Shown here one piece after another: positions 10,910-26,200 of a stretch of DNA of 64,000 bases. The notes beneath the pieces were generated by a model. The model was not told the DNA's origin and ran no database searches. It saw only the letters and a list, made by a program, of their open reading frames with translations. A program made the position numbers and the translations under genes. The stretch is from the NCBI RefSeq assembly GCF_051014445.1, contig NC_135146.1, positions 4,898,001 through 4,962,000 on the forward strand. The letters run 5' to 3'. The stretch is from Colletes latitarsis. Taxonomy: Eukaryota > Arthropoda > Insecta > Hymenoptera > Colletidae. The first letter of the stretch is position 1. Every line of letters begins with the position of its first letter.

Positions 10910-13825
10910 GGATAACACCGGTTAGGTCAGGGTTAGCTCTGGTATTTGCCATCATCTGGCTCATACTTTCGCATTTTTCGCATACTTGTTGGCCAGATCC
11001 TGGACGTTTTCTGGTTTGGATCACGTAGTAATGTGGTTCCACACTGCAACAGTGAGTTAAACCTGGATTCAATCTATATTTTAGCGGATAACACCGGTTA
11101 GGTCAGGGTTAGGTCTGGTGTTTGCCATCATCTGGCTCATACTTTCGCATTTTTCGCATACTTGTTGGCCAGATCCTGGGCGTTTTCTGGTTTGGATCAC
11201 GTAGTAATGTGGTTCCACACTGCAACAGTGAGCTAAACCTGGAATCAATCTATATTTTAGAGGATAACACTGGTTAGGTCAGGATTAGGTCTGGTATTTG
11301 CCATCATCTGGCTCATACTTTCGCATTTTTCACATACTTGTTGGCCAGATCCTGGGCGTTTTCTGGTTTGGGTTAGGTTGTAATGTGGTACTACACTGCA
11401 ACAGTGAGTCAAACCTGAATTCAATCTATATTTTAGAGGATAACACCGGTTAGGACTGGGTTAGGTCTGGTATTTGCCTTCATCTGGCTCATACTTTCGA
11501 ATTTTTCGCATACTTGTTGGCCAGATCCTGGGCGTTTTCTGGTTTGGATCACGTAGTAATGTGGCACCACTCTGAAACAGTGAGTTAAACCTGGATTCAA
11601 TCTATATTTTAGAGGATAACAACGGTTAGGTCAGGGTTAGGTCTGGTATTTGCCATCATCTGGCTCATACTTTCGCATTTTTCGCATACTTGATGGCCAG
11701 ATCCTGGGCGTTTTCTGGTCTGGATCACGTAGTAATGAGGTACCACACTGAAACAGTGAGTTAATCCTGGATTCGATCTATATATTGAAAGGGTAACACC
11801 GGTTAGGTTTGAGTTAGGTCTGGTATTTGCCATCATCTGGCTCATACTTACGCATTTTTCGCATACTTGTGAGCTAGATCCTGGGCGTTTTCGGTTTGGA
11901 TCACGTAGTAATGTCGCACCACACTGCAACAGTGAGTTAAACCTGGATTCAATCTATATTTTAGAGGATAACACTGGTTATGTCAGGGTTAGGTCTGGTA
12001 TTTTCTATAATCTGGCTCATGCTTTCGCATTTTTCGCATACTTGTTGGCCAGATCCTGGGCGTTTTCTGGTTTGGATCACGTATTAATGTGGTTCCACAC
12101 TGCAACAGTGAGTTAAACCTGGATTCAATCTATATTTTAGAGGATAACACCGGTTAGGTCAGGGTTAGGTCTGGTGTTTGCCATCATCTGGCTCATACTT
12201 TCGCAATTTTCGCATACTTGTTGGCTAGATCCTGGGTGCTTTCTGGTTTGGATCACGTAGTAATGTAGCACCACTCTGAAACAGTGAGCTAAACCTGGAA
12301 TCAATCTCTATTTTAGAGGATAACACTGGTTAGGTCAGGATTAGGTCTGGTATTTGCCATCATCTGGCGCATACTTTCGCATTTTTCGCATACTTGTTGG
12401 CCAGATCCTGGGCGTTTTCTGGTTTGGGTTAGGTAGTAATGTGGTACCACACTGCAACAGTGAATCAAACCTGAATTCAATCTATATTTTAGAGGATAAC
12501 ACCGGTTAGGTCAGGGTTAGCTCTGGTATTTGCCATCATCTGGCTCATACTTTCGCATTTTTCGCATACTTGTTGGCCAGATCCTGGACGTTTTCTGGTT
12601 TGGATCACGTAGTAATGTGGTTCCACACTGCAACAGTGAGTTAAACCTGGATTCAATCTATATTTTAGCGGATAACACCGGTTAGGTCAGGGTTAGGTCT
12701 GGTGTTTGCCATCATCTGGCTCATACTTTCGCATTTTTCGCATACTTGATGGCCAGATCCTGGGCGTTTTCTGGTTTGGATCACGCAGTAATGTGGTTCC
12801 ACACTGCAACAGTGAGCTAAACCTGGAATCAATCTATATTTTAGAGGATAACACTGGTTAGGTCAGGATTAGGTCTGGTATTTGCCATCATCTGGCTCAT
12901 ACTTTCGCATTTTTCACATACTTGTTGGCCAGATCCTGGGCGTTTTCTGGTTTGGGTTAGGTAGTAATGTGGTACTACACTGCAACAGTGAGTCAAACCT
13001 GAATTCAATCTATATTTTAGAGGATAACACCGGTTAGGACTGGGTTAGGTCTGGTATTTGCCTTCATCTGGCTCATACTTTCGAATTTTTCGCATACTTG
13101 TTGGCCAGATCCTGGGCGTTTTCTGGTTTGGATCACGTAGTAATGTGGCACCACTCTGAAACAGTGAGTTAAACCTGGATTCAATCTATATTTTAGAGGA
13201 TAACAACGGTTAGGTCAGGGTTAGGTCTGGTATTTGCCATCATCTGGCTCATACTTTCGCATTTTTCGCATACTTGATGGCCAGATCCTGGGCGTTTTCT
13301 GGTCTGGATCACGTAGTAATGAGGTACCACACTGAAACAGTGAGTTAATCCTGGATTCGATCTATATATTGAAAGGGTAACACCGGTTAGGTTTGAGTTA
13401 GGTCTGGTATTTGCCATCATCTGGCTCATACTTACGCATTTTTCGCATACTTGTTGGCTAGATCCTGGGCGTTTTCGGTTTGGATCACGTAGTAATGTCG
13501 CACCACACTGCAACAGTGAGTTAAACCTGGATTCAATCTATATTTTAGAGGATAACACTGGTTATGTCAGGGTTAGGTCTGGTATTTTCTATAATCTGGC
13601 TCATGCTTTCGCATTTTTCGCATACTTGTTGGCCAGATCCTGGGCGTTTTCTGGTTTGGATCACGTATTAATGTGGTTCCACACTGCAACAGTGAGTTAA
13701 ACCTGGATTCAATCTATATTTTAGAGGATAACACCGGTTAGGTCAGGGTTAGGTCTGGTGTTTGCCATCATCTGGCTCATACTTTCGCAATTTTCGCATA
13801 CTTGTTGGCCAGATCCTGGGTGCTT
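10910..13825. repeat. 9-unit duplication (1584 bp offset)
   Basis: Two nearly identical segments, about 10.91-12.24 kb and 12.49-13.82 kb, lie at an offset of exactly 1584 bp (9 x 176). Markers are GGTTAGCTCT (10931 and 12515), TAGGACTGGG (11451 and 13035), and the identical minus-strand open frames at 11609-11929 and 13193-13513. The constant offset over more than 1.3 kb shows almost no indels since duplication. Confidence 0.85.
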
Positions 13826-16800
13826 TCTGGTTTGGGTTAGTTAGTAATGTGGTACCACACTGCAACAGTGAATCAAACCTGAATTCAATCTATATTTTAG
13901 AGGATAACACCGGTTAGGTCAGGGTTAGGTCTGGTATTTGCCATCATCTGGCTCATGCTTTGGCATTTTTCGCATACTGGTTGGCCAGATCCTGGACGTT
14001 TTCTGGTTTGGAACACGTAGTAATGTGGTACCACTCTGAAACAGTGAGTTAAACCTGTATTCAATCTATATTTTAGAGGATAACACCGGTTAGGTCAGGG
14101 TTAGGTCTGGTATTTGCCATCATCTGGCTCATACTTTCGCATTTTTCGCATACTTGTTGGCCACATCCTGGGAGCTTTCTGGTTTGGATCACGTAGTAAT
14201 GTAGCACCACTCTGAAACAGTGAGCTAAACCTGGAATCAATCTATATTTTAGAGGATAACACTGGTTAGGTCAGGATTAGGTCTGGTATTTGCCATCATC
14301 TGGTTCAAACTTTCGCATTTTTCGCATACTTGTTGGCCAGATCCTGGGCGTTTTCTGGTTTGGGTCACGTAGTAATGTGGTTCCACACTGCAACAGTGAG
14401 TTAAACCTGGATTCAATATATATTTTAGAGGATAACACCGGTTAGGTCAGGGTTAGGTCTGGTATTTGCCATCATCTGGCTCATACTTTCGCATTTTTCG
14501 CATACCTGATGGCCAGATCCTGGGCGTTTTCTGATTTGTGTCACGTCGTAATGTGGTACCACGCTGCAACAGTGAATTAATCTTGGATACAATCTATACT
14601 TTAGACGATGATAGCGGTTAGGTCAGGGTTAGGTCTGGTATTTGCCATCATCTGGGTCATACTTTCGCATTTTTCGCTGACTTGTTAACCAGATCCTGGG
14701 CGTTTTCAGGTTTGGGTTAGGTAGTAATGTGGTACCACACTGCAACAGTGGGTCAAACCTGAATTCAATCTATATTTTAGAGGATAACACGGGTTAGGTC
14801 AGGGTTAGGTCTGGTATTTGCCATCATCTGGCTCATGCTTTGGCATTTTTCGCATACTTGTTGGCCAGATCCTGGACGTTTTCTGGTTTGGAACACGTAG
14901 TAATGTCGCACCACACTGCAACAGTGAGTTAAACCTGGATTCAATCTATATTTTAGAGGATAACACCGGTTAGGTCAGGGTTAGGTCTGGTATTTGCCAT
15001 CATCTGGCTCATGCTTTCGCATTTTTCGCATACTTGTTGGCTAGATCCTGGGTGCTTTCTGGTTTGGATCACGTAGTAATGTAGCACCACTCTGAAACAG
15101 TGAGATAAACCTGGAATCAATCTATATTTTAGAGGATAACACTGGTTAGGTCAGGATTAGGTCTGGTATTTGCCATCATCTGGCTCATACTTTCGCAATT
15201 TTCGCATACTTGTTGGCTAGATCCTGGGAGCTTTCTGGTTTGGATCACGTAGTAATGTAGCACCACTCTGAAACAGTGAGCTAAACCTGGAATCAATCTA
15301 TATTTTAGAGGATAACACTGGTTAGGTCAGGATTAGGTCTGGTATTTGCCTTCATCTGGCTCATACTTTCGAATTTTTCGCATACTTGTTGCCCAGATCC
15401 TGGGCGTTTTCTGGTTTGGATCACGTAGTAATGTGGCACCACTCTGAAACAGTGAGTTAAACCTGGATTGAATCTATATTTTAGAGGATAACAACGGTTA
15501 GGTCAGGGTTAGGTCTTGTATTTGCCATCATCTGGCTCATACTTTCGCATTTTTCGCATACTTGTTGGCCAGATCCTGGGCGCTTTCTGGTTTGGATCAC
15601 GTAGTAATGTAGCACCACTCTGAAAGAGTGAGTTAAACCTGGATTCAATCTATATTTTAGAGGATAACACCGGTTATGTCAGGGTTAGGTCTGGTATTTG
15701 CCATCATCTGGCCCATACTTTCGCATTTTTCGCATACTTTTTGGCCAGACCCTGGGCGTTTTCTGGTTTGGATCACGTCGTAATGTGGTACCACACTGAA
15801 ACAGTGAGTTAATCCCGGATTTGATCTATATATTAGAAGGGTAACACCAGTTAGGATTGGGTTAGGTCTGGTATTTGCCATCATCTGGCTCATCCTTTCG
15901 CCTTTTTCACCTACTTGTTGGCCAGATCCTGGGCGTTTTCTGGTTTGGATCACGTAGTAATGTGGTTCCACACTGCAACAGTGAGCTAAACCTGGAATCA
16001 ATCTATATTTTAGAGGATAACACTGGTTAGGTCAGGATTAGGTCAGGTATTTGCCATCATCTGGCTCATGCTTTCGCATTTTTCGCATACTTGTTGGCCA
16101 GATCCTGGGCGTTTTCTGGTTTGGGTTAGGTAGTAATGTGGTACCACACTGCAACAGTGAGTCAAACCTGAATTCAATCTATATTTTAGAGGATAACACC
16201 GGTTAGGTCAGGGTTAGGTCTGGTATTTGCCATCATCTGGCTCATACTTTCGCACTTTTCGCATACTTGTTGGCCAGATCCTGGGCGTTTTCTGGTTTGG
16301 ATCACGTAGTAATGTGGTTCCACACTGCAACAGTGAGTTAAACCTGGATTCAATCTATATTTTAGCGGATAACACCGGTTAGGTCAGGGTTAGGTCTGGT
16401 GTTTGCCATCATCTGGCTCATACTTTCGCATTTTTCGCATACTTGTTACCCAGATCCTGGGCGTTTTCTGGTTTGGATCACGTAGTAATGTGGTTCCACA
16501 CTGCAACAGTGAGCTAAACCTGGAATCAATCTATATTTTAGAGGATAACACTGGTTAGGTCAGGATTAGGTCTGGTATTTGCCATCATCTGGCTCATACT
16601 TTCGCATTTTTCACATACTTGTTGGCCAGATCCTGGGCGTTTTCTGGTTTGGGTTAGGTAGTAATGTGGTACCACACTGCAACAGTGAGTCAAACCTGAA
16701 TTCAATCTATATTTTAGAGGATAACACCGGTTAGGATTGGGTTAGGTCTGGTATTTGCCTTCATCTGGCTCATACTTTCGAATTTTTCGCATACTTGTTG

Positions 16801-19800
16801 GCCAGATCCTGGGCGTTTTCTGGTTTGGATCACGTAGTAATGTGGTTCCACACTGCAACAGTGAGCTAAACCTGGAATCAATCTATATTTTAGAGGATAA
16901 CACTGGTTAGGTCAGGATTAGGTCTGGTATTTGCCATCATCTGGCTCATACTTTCGCATTTTTCGCATACTTGTTGGCTCGATCCTGGGTGCTTTCTGGT
17001 TTGGATCACGTAGTAATGTAGCACCACTCTGAAACAGTGAGATTAACCTGGAATCAATCTATATTTTAGAGGTTAACACTGGTTAGGTCAGGATTAGGTC
17101 TGGTATTTGCCATCATCTGGCTCATACTTTCGCATATTTCGCATACTTGTTGGCCAGATCCTGGGCGTTTTCTGGTTTGGGTTAGGTAGTAATGTGGTAC
17201 CACACTGCAACAGTGATTCAAACCTGAATTCAATCTATATTTTAGAGGATAACACCGGTTAGGTCAGGGTTAGGTGTAGTATTTGCCATCATCTGGCTCA
17301 TACTTTCGCATTTTTCGCATACTTGTTGGCTAGATCCTGGGAGTTTTCTGGTTTGGATCACGTAGTAATGTAGCACCACTCTGAAACAGTGAGCTAAACC
17401 TGGAATCAATCTATATTTTAGAGGATAACACTGGTTAGGTCAGGATTAGGTCTGGTATTTGCCATCATCTGGCTCATACTTTCGCATTTTTCGCATACTT
17501 GTTGGCCAGATCCTGGGCGTTTTCTGGTTTGGGTTAGGTAGTAATGTGGTACCACACTGCAACAGTGAGTCAAACCTGAATTCAATCTATATTTTAGAGG
17601 ATAACACCGGTTAGGTCAGGGTCAGGTCTGGTATTTGCCATCATCTGGCTCATACTTTCGCATTTTTCGCAAACTTGTTGGCTAGATCCTGGGAGCTTTC
17701 TGGTTTGGATCACGTAGTAATGTAGCACCACTCTGATACAGTGAGCTAAACCTGGAATCAATCTATATTTTAGAGGATAACACTGGTTAGGTCAGGATTA
17801 GGTCTGGTATTTGCCATCATCTGGCTCATACTTTCGCATTTTTCGCATACTTGTTGGCCAGATCCTGGGCGTTTTCTGGTTTGGATCACGTAGTAATGTA
17901 GCACCACTCTGAAAGAGTGAGTTAAACCTGGATTCAATCTATATTTTAGAGGATAACACCGGTTATGTCAGGATTAGGTCTGGTATTTGCCATCATCTGG
18001 CTCATACATTCGCATTTTTCGCATACTTCTTGGCCAGATCCTGGGCGTTTTCTGGTTTGGGTTAGGTAGTAATGTGGTACCACACTGCAACAGTGAGTCA
18101 AACCTGAATTCAATCTATATTTTAGAGGATAACACCGGTTAGGTCAGGATTAGGTCTGGTATTTGCCATCATCTGGCTCATACTTTCGCATTTTTCGCAT
18201 ACCTGTTGGCCAGATCCTGGGCGTTTTCTGGTTTGGATCACGTAGTAATGTGGCACCACTCTGAAACAGTGAGTTAAACCTGGATTGAATCTATATTTTA
18301 GAGGATAACAACGGTTAGGTCAGGGTTAGGTCTGGTATTTGCCATCATCTGGCTCATACTTTCGCATTTTTCGCATACTTGTTGGCCAGATCCAGGGCGT
18401 TTTCTGGGTTGGATCAGGTAGTAGTGTGGTACCGCACTGAAACTGTGAGTTAATCCTGGATTCGATCTATATATTGAAAGGGTAACACCGGTTAGGTTTG
18501 GGTTAGGTCTGGTATTTGCCATCATCTGGCTCATACTTTCGCATTTTTCGCATACTTGTTGGCCAGATCCTGGGCGTTTTCTGGTCTGGATCACGTAGTA
18601 ATGAGGTACCACACTGAAACAGTGAGTTAATCCTGGATTCGATCTATATATTGAAAGGGTAACACCGGTTAGGTTTGAGTTAGGTCTTGTATTTGCCATC
18701 ATCTGGCTCATACTTTCGCATTTTTCGCATACTTGTTGGCCAGATCCTGGGCGCTTTCTGGTTTGGATCACGTAGTAATGTAGCACCACTCTGAAAGAGT
18801 GAGTTAAACCTGGATTCAATCTATATTTTAGAGGATAACACCGGTTATGTCAGGGCTAGGTCTGGTATTTGCCATCATCTGGCCCATACTTTCGCATTTT
18901 TCGCATACTTTTTGGCCAGACCCTGGGCGTTTTCTGGTTTGGATCACGTCGTAATGTGGTACCACACTGAAACAGTGAGTTAATCCCGGATTTGATCTAT
19001 ATATTAGAAGGGTAACACCAGTTAGGATTGGGTTAGGTCTGGTATTTGCCATCATCTGGCTCATCCTTTCGCCTTTTTCACCTACTTGTTGGCCAGATCC
19101 GGGGCGTTTTCTGGTTTGGATCACGTAGTAATGTGGTTCCACACTGCAACAGTGAGCTAAACCTGGAATCAATCTATATTTTAGAGGATAACACTGGTTA
19201 GGTCAGGATTAGGTCTGGTATTTGCCATCATCTGGCTCATGCTTTCGCATTTTTCGCATACTTGTTGGCCAGATCCTGGGCGTTTTCTGGTTTGGATCAC
19301 GTAGTAATGTGGTTCCACACTGCAACAGTGAGTTAAACCTGGATTCAATCTATATTTTAGAGGATAACACCGGTTAGGTCAGGGTTAGGTCTGGTGTTTG
19401 CCATCATCTGGCTCATACTTTCGCATTTTTCGCATACTTGTTGGCCAGATCCTGGGCGTTTTCTGGTTTGGATCTCGTAGTAATGTGGTTCCACACTGCA
19501 ACAGTGAGTTAAACCTGGATTCAATCTATATTTTAGAGGATAACACCGGTTAGGTCAGGGTTAGGTCTGGTATTTGCCATCATCTGGCTCATACTTTCGC
19601 ATTTTTCGCATACTTGTTGGCCAGATCCTGGGCGTTTTCTGGTTTGGATCACGTAGTAATGCGGTTCCACACTGCAACAGTGAGCTAAACCTGGAATCAA
19701 TTTATATTTTAGAGGATAACACTGGTTAGGTCAGGATTAGGTCTGGTATTTGCCATCATCTGGCTCATACTTTCGCATTTTTCACATACTTGTTGGCCAG

Positions 19801-22800
19801 ATCCTGGGCGTTTTCTGGTTTGGGTTAGGTAGTAATGTGGTACCACACTGCAACAGTGAGTCAAACCTGAATTCAATCTATATTTTAGAGGATAACACCG
19901 GTTAGGATTGGGTTAGCTCTGGTATTTGCCTTCATCTGGCTCATACTTTCGAATTTTTCGCATACTTGTTGGCCAGATCCTGGGCGTTTTCTGGTTTGGA
20001 TCACGTAGTAATGTGGCACCACTCTGAAACAGTGAGTTAAACCTGGATTCAATCTATATTTTAGAGGATAACAACGGTTAGGTCAGGGTTAGGTCTGGTA
20101 TTTGCCATCATCTGGCTCATACTTTCGCATTTTTCGCATACTTGATGGCCAGATCCTGGGCGTTTTCTGGTCTGGATCACGTAGTAATGAGGTACCACAC
20201 TGAAACAGTGAGTTAATCCTGGATTCGATCTATATATTGAAAGGGTAACACCGGTTAGGTTTGAGTTAGGTCTGGTATTTGCCATCATCTGGCTCATACT
20301 TACGCATTTTTCGCATACTTGTTGGCTAGATCATGTGCGTTTTCGGTTTGGATCACGTAGTAATGTCGCACCACACTGCAACAGTGAGTTAAACCTGGAT
20401 TCAATCTATATTTTAGAGGATAACACTGGTTATGTCAGGGTTAGGTCTGGTATTTTCTATAATCTGGCTCATGCTTTCGCATTTTTCGCATACTTGTTGG
20501 CCAGATCCTGGGCGTTTTCTGGTTTGGATCACGTATTAATGTGGTTCCACACTGCAACAGTGAGTTAAACCTGGATTCAATCTATATTTTAGAGGATAAC
20601 ACCGATTAGGTCAGGGTTAGGTCTGGTGTTTGCCATCATCTGGCTCATACTTTCGCAATTTTCGCATACTTGTTGGCTAGATCCTGGGAGCTTTCTGGTT
20701 TGGATCACGTAGTAATGTAGCACCACTCTGAAACAGTGAGCTAAACCTGGAATCAATCTCTATTTTAGAGGATAACACTGGTTAGGTCAGGATTAGGCCT
20801 GGTATTTGCCATCATCTGGCTCATACTTTCGCATTTTTCGCATACTTGTTGGCCAGATCCTGGGAGCTTTCTGGTTTGGATCACGTAGTAATGTAGCACC
20901 ACTCTGAAACAGTGAGCTAAACCTGGAATCAATCTATATTTTAGAGGATAACACTGGTTAGGTCAGGATTAGGTCTGGTATTTGCCATCATCTGGCTCAA
21001 ACTTTCGCATTTTTCGCATACTTGTTGGCCAGATCCTGGGCGTTTTCTGGTTTGGGTCACGTAGTAATGTGGTTCCACACTGCAACAGTGAGTTAAACCT
21101 GGATTCAATCTATATTTTAGAGGATAACACGGGTTAGGTCAGAGTTAGGTCTGGTATTTGCCATCATCTGGCTCATGCTTTGGCCTTTTCGCATGCTTGT
21201 TGGCCAGATCCTGGACGTTTTCTGGTTTGGAACACGTAGTAATGTCGCACCACACTGCAACAGTGAGTTAAACCTGGATTCAATCTATATTTTAGAGGAT
21301 AACACCGGTTAGGTCAGGGTTAGGTCTGGTATTTGCCATCATCTGGCTCATACTTTCGCATTTTTCGCATACTTGTTGGCTAGATCCTGGGTGCTTTCTG
21401 GTTTGGATCACGTAGTAATGTAGCACCACTCTGAAACAGTGAGATAAACCTGGAATCAATCTATATTTTAGAGGATAACACTGGTTAGGTCAGGATTAGG
21501 TCTGGTATTTGCCATCATCTGGCTCATACTTTCGCATATTTCGCATACTTGTTGGCCAGATCCTGGGCGTTTTCTGGTTTGGGTTAGGTAGTAATGTGGT
21601 ACCACACTGCAACAGTGATTCAAACCTGAATTCAATCTATATTTTAGAGGATAACGCCGGTTAGGTCAGGGTTAGGTCTGGTATTTCACATCATCTGGCT
21701 CATACTTTCGCATTTTTCGCATACTTGTTGGCCAGATCCTGGGCGTTTTCTGGTTTGGGTCACGTAGTAATGTGGATCCACACTTCAACAGTGAGTTAAA
21801 CCTGGATTCAATCTATATTTTAGAGGATAACACCGGTTAGGTCAGGGTTAGGTGTAGTATTTGCCATCATCTGGCTCATACTTTCGCATTTTTCGCATAC
21901 TTGTTGGCTAGATCCTGGGAGTTTCCTGGTTTGGGTCACGTAGTAATGTGGTTCCACACTGCAACAGTGAGTTAAACCTGGATTCAATATATATTTTAGA
22001 GGATAACACCGGTTAGGTCAGGGTTAGGTCTGGTATTTGCCATCATCTGGCTCATACTTTCGCATTTTTCGCATACCTGATGGCCAGATCCTGGGCGTTT
22101 TCTGATTTGTGTCACGTCGTAATGTGGTACCACGCTGCAACAGTGAATTAATCTTGGATACAATCTATACTTTAGACGATGATAGCGGTTAGGTCAGGGT
22201 TAGGTCTGGTATTTGCCATCATCTGGGTCATACTTTCGCATTTTTCGCAGACTTGTTAACCAGATCCTGGGCGTTTTCAGGTTTGGGTTAGGTAGTAATG
22301 TGGTACCACACTGCAACAGTGGGTCAAACCTGAATTCAATCTATATTTTAGAGGATAACACGGGTTAGGTCAGGGTTAGGTCTGGTATTTGCCATCATCT
22401 GGCTCATGCTTTGGCCATTTCGCATACTTGTTGGCCAGATCCTGGACGTTTTCTGGTTTGGAACACGTAGTAATGTCGCACCACACTGCAACAGTGAGTT
22501 AAACCTGGATTCAATCTATATTTTAGAGGATAACACCGGTTAGGTCAGGGTTAGGTCTGGTATTTGCCATCATCTGGCTCATACTTTCGCATTTTTCGCA
22601 TACTTGTTGGCTAGATCCTGGGTGCTTTCTGGTTTGGGTCACGTAGTAATGTAGCACCACTCTGAAACAGTGAGCTAAACCTGGAATCAATCTATATTTT
22701 AGAGGATAACACCGGTTAGGTCAGGGTTAGGTGTAGTATTTGCCATCATCTGTCTCATACTTTCGCATTTTTCGCATACTTGTTGGCTAGATCCTGGGAG

Positions 22801-23280
22801 TTTTCTGGTTTGGATCACGTAGTAATGTAGCACCACTCTGAAACAGTGAGCTAAACCTGGAATCAATCTATATTTTAGAGGATAACACTGGTTAGGTCAG
22901 GATTAGGTCTGGTATTTGCCATCATCTGGCTCATACTTTCGCATTTTTCGCATACTTGTTGGCCAGATCCTGGGCGTTTTCTGGTTTGGGTTAGGTAGTA
23001 ATGTGGTACCACACTGCAACAGTGAATCAAACCTGAATTCAATCTATATTTTAGAGGATAACACCGGTTAGGTCAGGGTTAGGTCTGGTATTTGCCATCA
23101 TCTGGCTCATACTTTCGCATTTTTCGCATACTTGTTGGCTAGATCCTGGGAGCTTTCTGGTTTGGATCACGTAGTAATGTAGCACCACTCTGATACAGTG
23201 AGCTAAACCTGGAATCAATCTATATTTTAGAGGATAACACTGGTTAGGTCAGGATTAGGTCTGGTATTTGCCATCATCTG

Positions 23281-26200
23281 GCTCATACTTTCGCATTCTT
23301 CGCATACTTGTTGGCTAGATCCTGGGAGCTTTCTGGTTTGGATCACGTAGTAATGTAGCACCACTCTGAAACAGTGAGCAAAACCTGGAATCAATCTATA
23401 TTATAGAGGATAACACTGGTTAGGTCAGGATTAGGTCTGGTATTTGCCATCATCTGGCTCATACATTCGCATTTTTCGCATACTTCTTGGCCAGATCCTG
23501 GGCGTTTTCTGGTTTGGGTTAGGTAGTAATGTGGTACCACACTGCATCAGTGAGTCAAACCTGAATTCAATCTATATTTTAGAGGATAACACCGGTTAGG
23601 TCAGGATTAGGTCTGGTATTTCCCATCATCTGGCTCATACTTTCGCATTTTTCGCATACTTGTTGGCCAGATCCTGGGCGTTTTCGGTTTGGATCACGTA
23701 GTAATGTCGCACCACACTGCAACAGTGAGCTAAACCTGGATTCAATCTATATTTTAGGGGATAACACTGGTTAGGTCAGGGTTAGGTCTGGTATTTTCTA
23801 TAATCTGGCTCATGCTTTCGCATTTTTCGCATACTTGTTGGCCAGATCCTGGGCGTTTTCTGGTTTGGATCACGTAGTAATGTGGTTCCACACTGCAACA
23901 GTGAGTTAAACCTGGATTCAATCTATATTTTTGAGTATAACACCGGTTAGGTCAGGGTTAGGTCTCGTATTTGCCATCATCTGGCTCATACTTTCGCAAT
24001 TTTCGCATACTTGTTGGCTAGATCCTGGGAGCTTTCTGGTTTGGATCACGTAGTAATGTAGCACCACTCTGAAACAGTGAGCTAAACCTGGATTCAATCT
24101 ATATTTTAGAGGATAACACTGGTTAGGTCAGGGTTAGGTCTGGTATTTTCTATAATCTGGCTCATGCTTTCGCATTTTTCGCATACTTGATGGCCAGATC
24201 CTGGGCGTTTTCTGGTTTGGCTTACGTAGTGATGTGGTACCATACTGCAACAGTGAGTTAAAACTGAATTCAATCTATATTTTAGAGGATAACACCGGTT
24301 AGGTCAGGATTAGGTCTGGTATTTCCCATCATCTGGCTCATAGTTTCGCATTTTTCGCATACTTGTTGGCCAGATCCTGGGCGTTTTCGGTTTGGATCAC
24401 GTAGTAATGTCGCACCACACTGCAACAGTGAGTTAAACCTGGATTCAATCTATATTTTAGAGGATAACACTGGTTAGGTCAGGGTTAGGTCTGGTATTTG
24501 CCATCATCTGGCTCATACTTTCGCATTTTTCGCATACTTGTTGGCCAGATCCTGGGCGTTTTCGGTTTGGATCACGTAGTAATGTCGCACCACACTGCAA
24601 CAGTGAGTTAAACCTGGATTCAATCTATATTTTAGAGGATAACACTGGTTAGGTCAGGGTTAGGTCTGGTATTTTCTATAATCTGGCTCATGCTTTCGCA
24701 TTTTTCGCATACTTCTTGGCCAGATCCTGGGCGTTTTCTGGTTTGGGTTAGGTAGTAATGTGGTACCACACTGCAACAGTGAGTCAAACCTGAATTCAAT
24801 CTATATTTTAGAGGATAACACCGGTTAGGTCAGGATAAGGTCTGGTATTTCCCATCATCTGGCTCATAGTTTCGCATTTTTCGCATACTTGTTGGCCAGA
24901 TCCTGGGCGTTTTCGGTTTGGATCACGTAGTAATGTCGCACCACACTGCAACAGTGAGTTAAACCTGGATTCAATCTATATTTTAGAGGATAACACAGGT
25001 TAGGTCAGGGTTAGGTCTGGTATTTGCCATCATCTGGCTCATACTTTCGCATTTTTCGCATACTTGTTGGCCAGATCCTGGGCGTTTTCGGTTTGGGTCA
25101 CGTAGTAATGTCGCACCACACTGCAACAGTGAGTTAAACCTGGATTCAATCTATATTTTAGAGGATAACACCGGTTAGGTCAGGGTTAGGTCTGGTATTT
25201 GCCATCATCTGGCTCATACTTTCGCATTTTTCGCATACTTGTTGGCCAGATCCTAGGCGTTTTCTGGTTTGGATCACGTAGTAATGTCGCACCACACTGC
25301 AACAGTGAGTTAAACCTGGATTCAATCTATATTTTAGAGGATAACACTGGTTAGGTCAGGGTTAGGTCTGGTATTTTCTATAATCTGGCTCATGCTTTCG
25401 CATTTTTCGCATACTTGTTGGCCAGATCCTGGGCGTTTTCTGGTTTGGGACACGTAGTAATGTGGTTCCACACTGCAACAGTGAGTTAACCCTGGATTCA
25501 ATCTATATTTTAGAGGATAACACCGGTTAGGTCAGGGTTAGGTCTGGTATTTGCCATCATCTGGCTCATACTTTCGCATTTTTCGCATACTTGTTGGCCA
25601 GATCCTGGGCGTTTTTGGTTAGGATCACGTAGTAATGCCGCACCACACTGCAACAGTGAGTTAAACCTGGATTCAATCTATATTTTAGAGGATACCACTG
25701 GTTAGGTCAGGGTTAGGTCTGGTATTTTCTATAATCTGGCTCATGCTTTCGCATTTTTCGCATACTTGTTGGCCAGATCCTGGGCGTTTTCTGGTTTGGA
25801 TCACGTAGTAATGTGGTTCCACACTGCAACAGTGAGTTAAACCTGGATTCAATCTATATTTTGGAGTATAACACCGAGTAGGTCAGGGTTAGGTCTGGTA
25901 TTTGCCATCATCTGACTCATACTTTCGCAATTTTCGCATACTTGTTGGCTAGATCCTGGGAGCTTTCTGGTTTGGATCACGTAGTAATGTAGCACCACTC
26001 TGAAACAGTGAGCTAAACCTGGAATCAATCTATATTTTAGAGGATAACACCGGTTAGGTCAGGGTTAGGTCTGGTATTTGCCATCATCTGGCTCATACTT
26101 TCGCATTCTTCGCATACTTGTTGGCTAGATCCTGGGAGCTTTCTGGTTTGGATCACGTAGTAATGTAGCACCACTCTGAAACAGTGAGCAAAACCTGGAA

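Larger units (their letters stand above)
6500..23200. repeat. Nested long-range higher-order repeat
   Basis: Rare markers recur at multiples of the unit over long distances. TTTAGACGATGATAGCGG occurs at 6851, 14600 and 22171 (offsets 7749 and 7571, about 44 and 43 units). A block with GGATTTGATC and CACCTACTTG markers recurs at 10200-10544, 15657-16001 and 18828-19172 (offsets 5457 and 3171, about 31 and 18 units). A three-unit block at 9670-10191 recurs at 18298-18819 (offset 8628, about 49 units). The offsets are near-multiples of 176 but differ, so the region was built by overlapping duplications rather than one fixed period. Confidence 0.75.
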
